A stretch of 64,000 bases of DNA from Caenorhabditis remanei. Its lineage: Eukaryota; Nematoda; Chromadorea; Rhabditida; Rhabditidae. A program made the translations under genes and the position numbers. The notes under the pieces were generated by a model, which had not been told where the DNA came from, did no database searches, and saw only the letters and a list, made by a program, of their open reading frames with translations. Shown here piece after piece: positions 21,358 through 29,500 of this stretch (positions within the stretch are counted from its first letter, which is position 1; each line of letters starts with the position of its first letter). The stretch is taken from the NCBI RefSeq assembly GCF_010183535.1, contig NC_071332.1:19530001-19594000 (forward strand). The letters run 5' to 3'.

Positions 21358-22482
21358 TTATTGAATACGAGATGGCACATTCGACTTCCGACGTCTCGCA
21401 TTAGTAAAGTAGATTCTGATGATGTCGTACTTGACGTCAAGTTGCTTCGCGATTTCATACATCTCGTCCTCATCTGGTCTCTCGTTTCTGGCAAACACCG
21501 CTTGGAGCATCGCCTTCTCCTCCGGCTTGAAAGTGTGACGCTTCGATTTCCCATCTGTCAGTTTCTTGCGTCGTGGTTCCACTGGTGGAGTGTCTCTATT
21601 CAGAATCTCGAGTCTCTCGTGCGCCGCCATTCTCACCCAATTGTACATTCGACGGTAGACATCACGTCCAGACTTCATCTTGAACCAATCCCTTGGATTA
21701 CGAAGCAAGTCTGACATGGTTCCTTGTCTCCTCTGAGCAACTACATTAGCGAAGAGTGTCTGTGAGATACCGTACTCCTTCAGAATAGACCATACTGTCC
21801 CGCAGAGAGGTTTGGTGTCAATGTAGTCGGGGGTCGGGGCGTTGAGTGGGTCCGATGCGTCGGTGGAAGGTTTCTTGGAGCTTCTTCTTGTCTTCTGCTT
21901 CTGGGTCTGGGACACCACATCACTTTCTTCAATCTCCGATTCAGAAGAATCTGGATCCTCCGGCATCTCTCGATTCAACCAGGCATCATCTTCGTCTGTC
22001 GAGTTCATCATGTGAACATAGTCTATACGACGCGAAGTCTCCTCTGCATACAACCGCTCAAAATCAGCCGGATACTGCATTCTCATGTACTCCTCACGTG
22101 CCGTCTCCAAATTCCCAACAAACTTGTGAGTATCTTCTGTGTTCTCTCGATACAACCAGGCATCATCTTCATCTGTCCAAGTCTTCATGTGAGCATAGTT
22201 TATCCGATGCGACGGCACCTCTGTACCGTCTGCATTGCGTATTGACCAATTCCTTGCATTTGTCGTCTCCTCCAAATTTCCAATAAACTCGTGATCCTCT
22301 ATATCCTCCTGGAACAAGTCCTCATGGTTACGAAGGGGATCCAGTGGTCCTCTCAGTGGATCTTCGACTTCATACACAAAACTGGCTTTGGAGTAACCGT
22401 AGTTCTCAATCATCCATTGCTCACGGTCTTCCTCCTTGAGGTGCCAGGGTCCTGGAATATTGAAACCTCGTGCTGACATCAT
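21358..22482 (-). CDS. ONECUT-class (CUT + homeodomain) transcription factor, left palindrome arm
   Basis: Intronless 374-residue frame. Start at 22480-22482, directly after TTTCAGA (a spliced leader type acceptor). Residues about 220-296 form a CUT domain (LCGTVWSILKEYGISQTLFA ... GTMSDLLRNPRDWF). Residues 311-368 form a homeodomain whose recognition helix ends YFTNARRRK, with Tyr at position 48 and Thr at 50. The N-terminal half holds two imperfect repeats (INYAHMKTWTDEDDAWLYRE, 94-113; IDYVHMMNSTDEDDAWLNRE, 153-172) and an acidic Ser/Glu stretch at 176-190. Nuclear DNA-binding regulator by family. In C. elegans the ONECUT gene ceh-39 is an X-signal element in sex determination; whether this copy has such a role is speculation. 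Confidence 0.9.
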   Translation of the reverse strand: MMSARGFNIPGPWHLKEEDREQWMIENYGYSKASFVYEVEDPLRGPLDPLRNHEDLFQEDIEDHEFIGNLEETTNARNWSIRNADGTEVPSHRINYAHMKTWTDEDDAWLYRENTEDTHKFVGNLETAREEYMRMQYPADFERLYAEETSRRIDYVHMMNSTDEDDAWLNREMPEDPDSSESEIEESDVVSQTQKQKTRRSSKKPSTDASDPLNAPTPDYIDTKPLCGTVWSILKEYGISQTLFANVVAQRRQGTMSDLLRNPRDWFKMKSGRDVYRRMYNWVRMAAHERLEILNRDTPPVEPRRKKLTDGKSKRHTFKPEEKAMLQAVFARNERPDEDEMYEIAKQLDVKYDIIRIYFTNARRRKSNVPSRIQ

Positions 22483-22715
22483 TCTGAAATATTTGGATAT
22501 AAAGGATATGAAGGGAATGAGAGAGAGAGGAAGAAGGAAGACGAGAGAAGGTCACCAAAGGGGGAAGGTGAAAAGAGGAAGAATGACTAAATAATATGAT
22601 ATTGGGATGGGTGAGGTAGGACAGATGGTGCACACTTCTCGCGTACGCGCGGGCGTCGTGCAACGCGGTTGCGTCGCGTGTGCGTTGCGGTTGCATACCC
22701 CCTTAGGGAAAACTA
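22483..22715 (-). promoter_or_regulatory. CpG-rich upstream region of the left ONECUT gene
   Basis: 22638-22695 is strikingly GC and CpG rich, with repeated GTTGCG/GCGTCG words (GCGTACGCGCGGGCGTCG). The same sequence lies inverted at 24112-24185 before the right copy. Its conservation in both arms and position about 150 bases before the acceptor suggest promoter function. Confidence 0.45.
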
Positions 22716-24326
22716 TCTAGGGGGTGCTAGCACTACTGGTAAGAGACACCTATATTCTCATTGTTATGGTTAACTGGGTCAGAATTGCTAGGTCACTCCA
22801 CTCGCACTAGCTGGCTCTCTGGGAGATCGGGAAGATAATTTTGTGTATCTGCTGGGGGAAATATGGAATAGTGCGAGCGAGAGGATAGATGGGAGAAATA
22901 CTACAACTGGATCACTGCACTAGAACTACCAGTTTTAGGTCAGAATAGCTAGATCAAAGAGATGTTTTGAATTTGAGAAAAGTGAATAATGCAAGATCCA
23001 GCTACAGTAAACGGATCCTGGGTCTGGTACCTGGCTGGCTACAGTATCCTTAGATCCAGTACTCGTAATAAGAATGCCGTTACAGTAACCTTAGATAAAA
23101 ACGCAATGGGGCCAAGGGTACAGTGCTCCTAAATAACTGTAAGGTTACTGTAACCGGATCCAGGATTATTCACTTTCTCTATTCAGACCGACCTAGTTAG
23201 TGTGATAGCGATCGCGCTTTAAAGCAACAAAAAAAACAGAATGACATAATGAGAGTGAATAAGGAAATAAGACTATCTATGCGAGGGGGTGCTAGCACTA
23301 CTGGTAAGAGACACCTATACTCCCATTGTTATGATTGGCTAGGTCAGAATTGCTGGGTCACTCCACTCGCACTAGCTGAGACGGCTATACTGGCTGCCTA
23401 CAGCATAGATAGTCTTATTTCCCTATTGACTCTCATTATGCCATTCTGTTTTTTTTTGTTGCTTTAAAGCGCGATTGCTATCACTCTAGTTGGGACGGTT
23501 TGAATGGAAAAAAGCGAGTGACCCTCTAACCGGTTACAGAAACTTTACAGTTATTTAGGAGCACTGTATCCTTGGCCCCATTGCGTTTTTATCTACGATT
23601 ACTGTAACGGCATTATGAGTACGAGTGCTGGATCTAAGGATACTGTAGTCAGCCAATCCAGGTACCAGTCTCGGTTACAGTAACCCGGATAGCGAATACA
23701 GTTACCTTAGATCGGACCACCGTATTTGCTATCCGGCTGCGGTAAATACAGTAACCATCGACAAGACCTTTGCAGTGCCCAGGAAACAAGAAACTGCGTT
23801 CCTATCTAAGGTTACTGTAGCTGGATCCAGGATTATTCACTTTTCTCTTTCAAACCACCCGATTGACCTAGCTATTCTGACCTAAAACAGATAGTGCACC
23901 CAGTAGTCGTATTTCTCCCATCTATCCTCTCGCTCGCACTATTCCATATTTCCCCCAGCAGATACACAAAATTATCTTCCCGATCTCCCAGAGAGCCAGC
24001 TAGTGCGAGTGTGACCTAGCAATTCTGACGTAGCAAACCATAACAATTGGAGTATAGGTGTCTCTCATCAGTAGTGCTAGCACCCCCTAGATAGTTTTCC
24101 CTAAGGGGGTCTGCAACCGCAACGCACACGCGACGCAACCGCGTTGCACGACGCCCGCGCGTACGCGAGAAGTGTGCACCATCTGTCATGACTGACCCAT
24201 CACAATATCATATTATTTAGTCATTCTTCCTCTTTTCACCGACCCCCTTTAGTGACCTTCTCTCGTCTTCCTTCTTCCTGTCTCTCTTTCATCCCCTTTA
24301 CATCCTTTAGTTCCAAATATTTCAGA

Positions 24327-25460
24327 ATGATGTCAGCACGAGGTTTCAATATCCCAGGACCCTGGCACCTCAAGGAGGAAGACCGTGAGCAATGGATGAT
24401 TGAGAACTACGGTTACTCCAAAGCCAGTTTTGTGTATGAAGTCGAAGATCCACTGAGAGGACCACTGGATCCCCTTCGTAACCATGAGGACTTGTTCCAG
24501 GAGGATATAGAGGATCACGAGTTTATTGGAAATTTGGAGGAGACGACAAATGCAAGGAATTGGTCAATACGCAATGCAGACGGTACAGAGGTGCCGTCGC
24601 ATCGGATAAACTATGCTCACATGAAGACTTGGACAGATGAAGATGATGCCTGGTTGTATCGAGAGAACACAGAAGATACTCACAAGTTTGTGGGGAATTT
24701 GGAGACGGCACGTGAGGAATACATGAGAAAGCAGTATCCGGCTGATTTTGAGCCGTTGTATGCAGAGGAGACTTCGCGTCGTATAGACTATGCTCACATG
24801 ATGAACTCGACAGACGAAGATGATGGCTGGTTGAATCGAGAGATGCCGGAGGATCAAGATTCTTCTGAATCGGAGATTGAAGAAAGTGATGTGGTGTCCC
24901 AGATCCAGAAACAGAAGTCAAGAAGACGTTCCAAGAAATCTTCTACCGTAACCACCGACGCATCAGACCCTCTCAACGCCCCGACCCCCGACTACATTGA
25001 CACCAAACCTCTCTGCGGCACAGTATGGTCTATTCTGAAGGAGTACGGTATCTCACAGACACTCTTCGCTAATGTAGTTGCTCAGAGGAGACAAGGAACC
25101 ATGTCAGACTTGCTTCGTAATCCAAGGGATTGGTTCAAGATGAAGTCTGGACGTGATGTCTACCGTCGAATGTACAATTGGGTGAGAATGGCGGCGCACG
25201 AGAGACTCGAGATTCTGAACAGAGACACTCTACCAGTGGAACCACGACGCAAGAAACTGACAGATGGGAGATCGAAGCGTCACACTTTCAAGCCGGAGGA
25301 GAAGGCGATGCTCCAAGCGGTGTTTGCCAGAAACGAGAGACCAGATGAGGACGAGATGTATGAAATCGCGAAGCAACTTGACGTCAAGTACGACATCATC
25401 AGAATCTACTTTACTAATGCGAGACGTCGGAAGTCGAATGTGCCATCTCGTATTCAATAA
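24327..25460 (+). CDS. ONECUT-class (CUT + homeodomain) transcription factor, right palindrome arm
   Basis: Intronless; start taken at 24327 just after the acceptor ATTTCAGA, giving 377 residues. A longer frame from 24252 reads through that acceptor and is less likely. Nearly identical to the left copy, with three extra residues in a Ser/Thr stretch (SSTVTTDASD) and a few substitutions such as T299L. CUT domain about 223-299, homeodomain about 314-371, the same N-terminal repeats. Both copies are open end to end, so both may be functional. The divergent head-to-head arrangement with mirrored promoters predicts similar expression. Absence of introns, unlike typical ONECUT genes, points to loss or retroposition before the inverted duplication. 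Confidence 0.9.
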   Translation: MMSARGFNIPGPWHLKEEDREQWMIENYGYSKASFVYEVEDPLRGPLDPLRNHEDLFQEDIEDHEFIGNLEETTNARNWSIRNADGTEVPSHRINYAHMKTWTDEDDAWLYRENTEDTHKFVGNLETAREEYMRKQYPADFEPLYAEETSRRIDYAHMMNSTDEDDGWLNREMPEDQDSSESEIEESDVVSQIQKQKSRRRSKKSSTVTTDASDPLNAPTPDYIDTKPLCGTVWSILKEYGISQTLFANVVAQRRQGTMSDLLRNPRDWFKMKSGRDVYRRMYNWVRMAAHERLEILNRDTLPVEPRRKKLTDGRSKRHTFKPEEKAMLQAVFARNERPDEDEMYEIAKQLDVKYDIIRIYFTNARRRKSNVPSRIQ

Positions 25461-25767
25461 TTCCCTTTTCTTCTTCACTTGATCTCTCACTTCATCCATC
25501 CATTTGATTGTTTTTCATTTCTTCTTTCAAAGCTCGTTGAGGTTGCTTTATTTGTTCACTGATTTTCTTCTAATAATAAATATAATAATGATAATTTTCA
25601 CGTGTACCCATTGTTATGCTTCTGGAAATTTCTTGCCACATGTCAAGGGTCAAATCAATCGATAAAAATCTATTCCTTGGATTCCAACAGAAAGGTAAGA
25701 GACCCTTTTAAGAACTCTGGCCCCATCTCGCAACCGTCCCATTCTAAAACTGGGACGTTTCAGAACC

Positions 25768-26031
25768 ATGCCAACCTACGACATGAAAACCGGAAAGCAG
25801 ATCGATATCCCTTCCGGGAGCCTCTTGGTGATGACTTATAACGAAAAAACTGGAGAAACGGATTGCGTCGCTGTGAAATTTGGTGAATCGGGGATGGAGG
25901 AGGTTAAGGTTAGTACGGTTTGAAACCGAGACGTTTTGAAACGGTTTTAAAATGTCCCAATTGTATTTCAGATCACTCCAAAGTGGACGCCAAAGAATAA
26001 GAAGAAGAAAAAGGCCAATAAGTGGTTGTAA
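25768..26031 (+). CDS. Small lysine-rich protein, paralogue of the first exon of 34615-36276
   Basis: Exons 25768-25908 and 25972-26031 (intron 63 bases, GTTAG...TTTCAG) give 66 residues, stop TAA 26029-26031, AATAAA near 26053. The N-terminus MPTYDMKTGKQIDI matches MPIYDMTTGKQIDI of the gene at 34615, and the sequence right before the ATG (CTGGGACGTTTCAGAACC) is also shared, including the splice acceptor. The second exon is a basic tail (KNKKKKKANKW). An upstream non-coding exon may end at about 25695 (ACAGAAAG then GTAAG). No known family recognised; lacks the acidic and membrane parts of its relative, so it may be a shortened duplicate. Confidence 0.65.
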
Positions 26032-26554
26032 TCCGGGAGGAGAGAAATCGTTAAATAAAACAAAGAAGTACAATATTTTTTAAATAAATGTGTTTATTTG
26101 AGTGTCGTTTTGTAACTGGGACGTTTTGAAACTAAAATTTTTATTTGATCGGAAAGCTGAAGACGTGAGAATTCTGAATCTGTATTCAGAATTTTGGTGG
26201 GACAAAGGTGGGCGGAGTTACAATTGTTTGAAAACTTCGAGAAAAAATTTTTTAATTTTTTTTAAATTTTCAAACCCACATAACTCCCCCCATTTGTGTC
26301 CGTTTTTGAATTTGAAAACAGATTCAGAATCCTCAAAATTTCATATTTTTAGTAAAACTAAACAACTGGGACATTTCAAAACCAGGACGTTTCGAAACCA
26401 GGACTATGAAAAAATATGAATTGAAGATTTGAAAGGGTTTTTCAGGTTTCAAAACACAAAAACTTTAAGAATTTTATTCGAAAATGAAGCGAAATGAACT
26501 TTTGTTGATTATCGATTGATTATCGATTGATTATCGATTGATTATCCTTCAATC
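26032..26554. other. Intergenic with GAAGACGTGAG hairpin unit and ATCGATTG tandem repeat
   Basis: One GCTGAAGACGTGAGAATTC unit at about 26156-26200 with an inverted part near 26310. The repeat GATTATCGATT, about four units, lies at 26510-26545. Minus-strand AATAAA near 26478 serves the gene ending at 26555. Confidence 0.5.
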
Positions 26555-29500
26555 TCAATCCGTCTGAAAGTGATACCACTCCTGCGCGGCCTCCACAATT
26601 CCACTATAACCGTAAACCATGTGAAGAAACACCGACAAGAAGAGAATATGGATGTGTGATGTCCACGAGTTCTGAAACGGAGAAATTGGGGGACGTTATA
26701 GAACCGGGACACTTTAAAACTGTCCGGTTTCTACCGGTTTTTATCTCTAAAAAGTCCATAAAGTCATCTCAAGTTTCAGACTTGCCTTCATAACTCGCGG
26801 GCTCGATGCAGTTGCGCTCTAGCGCATTGTATCTATTCTCCGGCGCGAACATGTAAAAGTGAAGGGAAAAGGAGAATTGTAATCATTCTTGAGCTTGGGG
26901 TCACCTAGAGTTAGGTGATTTTTACCCGTTTCAGTCAAGTTTCGCCCGTTTATAGTTTTTGGGTGGTTTTTGTCACCTTTTTTCTATTGTTTTAATTAGC
27001 TTTTGTTTGTCTTTCTAGCTTAGGGTAGCTGTTAGACTCATTATTACTTTCTCGCTCTTTTGTAATCGATTATCGAGAAGATAATCGATTGATTGTTACT
27101 AGAATAAATTCGTAACTATCTAGACAATTGTGTTTTATTGATTTCTCGTCTTTCCGCTTATTGTCTGTTTACCAGAAGCTAGCGCGACACCGTTGTCACG
27201 TCTAACTTTCTGACTTGGGGGCCGAACGCCGTTGTTTGACCTCTCGTTTCCGAAATCTTCTTCGGAAGAGAGAATTGTGTAGTTGTTAGTTCTTTCTTAA
27301 ACGTGAGCCGGAAAGAAAGACTAACATTTGAAATCTGTTCTGCTTAAACATGATCCGGAAAGCAAACAGTTTTTCGCTGCCTCTAGTTTCAAATTGTGTA
27401 TTGCTTAAACGTGATCCGGAAAGCAAAACGCAGTTTCTCTGCCTCGAAAGTTGTGTGTTGCTTAAACGTGATCCGGAAAGCACATTCAATTTTTCGCTGT
27501 GTGAATTTCTGCAAAGTCAGCACATAATTTCCACGAAAAAGTGATTTTTGTGGCAAATTATTGAATTTTTCATCGGGAAAAAGTATTTTCGGTGAAAATT
27601 TCGTGTTGATTTTGTAGTTTTTGACAGAATTTATCGAGAAAATTACTAATTTTCGATAAATTTACGTTAATTCTGTTGGAAAACAAATTTCCGATAGAGT
27701 TTTCGGGTCAAAACACAGGAAATTGACAAAATTGCTGTCAAATTTTTCGAAAAGGATAATTTTCTTGGCAGAAAATTCAAATTTATCGCAGAGAATAGCT
27801 GTGTTGAAATCTTTCTGAGAAGCTGTATCATTTCTTCGAAATAATCGTCATTTCATCGTGAATTTACTTATTTTTCGTCGCTTCATTGCTGCGTAATTGG
27901 AAAATCAAGTATAATTTTCCAGGGGAACTCTATCATCATCGCGAAAAGATGGCGGACATCGAAGAAGAAGAAGCGAATCGATTGGCTGAGGAAGGAAGGA
28001 TTCGGCAAGAAGAAGCGAATCGATTGGCTGAGGAAGAAAGGATTCGTCGCGAAAACGAATTGTTGGCAGAAGAACCAATGGAGGAAGGAGACGAAGAGAA
28101 ACGAGGCCAGGAGGTGAGACTAGCGGAAATTGAAAAAATTATCAATGAAACCTGTATTGACATCAAAAACCAGACAAAATTCAGCACGAAACAGTGCAGA
28201 GTGTTGTTGTCGCCACTCATAGGTAAAATTCTAGAAGTAGAAGAGGAATTTCGTGGGAAAAAGAAAGAAAGTGAATTCTGGGAAAAGATGAATGTCAAAC
28301 TGAATGAAACTGTTTTGTCATTGCAGAATGAATTGGAGACAAAAAGCCAACAGCAACCGCCGACGTCACTCGAAGAGCCAACAGCAACAAGTCTGTTGTC
28401 CGGTCAATCGACACAAGGAAATGAAAGAAGAATGAAGATGGTGAGTTTGCTAGAAGCAAATGAGATTCATACCGAAGCAGAATTGAACAAGTTGTTTGAG
28501 AAATACGAACAACTGGAGTATGAATTGAGTGTGAAAGTGGAATATTTGCAGCGCTCTCAACGTCAAACGGACTCGTTTCGTTCGGAACTATGTCGATTGA
28601 AGGTGAAGTGTGATCAACAACAACAGAAGCTTCTCGCAGAAGAGGAAAAAGTAAAGAAGATTTCGGAAGAGTTGAAAGAGAAGTATTCTAATCTTCGTGC
28701 AAATTCGTCGACTCGTGTCGGTGAGTGTAACCAGCAAACAGGGGAGCGAAAAGAAAGTACGCGTTACTATAATGCAGAAACTTCCGAAATCATTGATACT
28801 ATTCCTCTGCAAGAATCGCTTGATTCTGGGAGAAATTGGAATCAAAGGATCGTTGAACAAAATGCTCAAAGAAACATTATTGTTCATAATGAACATGGAA
28901 TGTCAAACATGAATGCTCAATGGAGAATGGCACAAGCTCTGCCAGACCCTCCAGTGTTCTCTGCCGGGAAAAACTCTGTAACTGCGGAAACTTTTGAGAG
29001 GGCATTCTACATGAAGTACAGATTCTTTGATATTGAGGCTCAGAAAAACTTTCTTGAAACGAGATTCCTGTCTGGGAATGCGTTGACAGTGTATAAAGGA
29101 TTACCGGAGGCGGACAAAAATTCGGTTTCGCGTATTCTCGATGCCATCAAACGTCGGTTGAGTCAGTCGGAACCAGAAGAGTCGCGTCGGGCGAAAAGCA
29201 AATTTCAAGCGTTGAAATTGCACAAAGAGCAAACTGTTCAAGACTTTTGTCTCATTATGGATGAAGTTGTTCGTATTGGTTACAAAGGAGTGCCGGAATA
29301 CCAAATTTCGTCAATGAAAACAACAAAGTTGCTTGATGAAATGAGGGAGCACACTGTCTTTGAAGTTTTGCTTCAAATTCTGGGTTCACAGCTGAGAAAC
29401 TGTCCTGTTGAGGAGCAATATGAGTTGTGCCGAGTAGAAGCAACAATGTTTGATGAAGAATGGAGAAGTGGGAAAAGGAAAGAAGCGAAAAATGAGATGA

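Larger units (their letters stand above)
21120..25592. repeat. About 4.5-kb palindrome carrying two ONECUT genes
   Basis: The left arm 21120-23282 and right arm 23400-25592 are inverted copies. They pair from the 3' flanks (ATTATTATATTTATTAT at 21121; inverse near 25575) through the coding regions and the CpG-rich 5' flanks to inner ends at 23217-23282 and 23401-23471. The spacer 23283-23400 is itself a direct copy of arm sequence (compare 22716-22812, GGGGGTGCTAGCACTACTGG). Arms differ by small indels and scattered substitutions. Confidence 0.85.

Noticed and set aside
21319..22286. Open frames antisense to the left ONECUT gene
   Set aside because: They mirror the coding strand and reappear opposite the right copy; no start or splice support.
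24252..24326. Upstream in-frame start of the right ONECUT gene
   Set aside because: It would read through the acceptor TTTCAG and has no equivalent in the left arm.
24523..24921. Open frame antisense to the right ONECUT gene
   Set aside because: Shadow of the coding frame.
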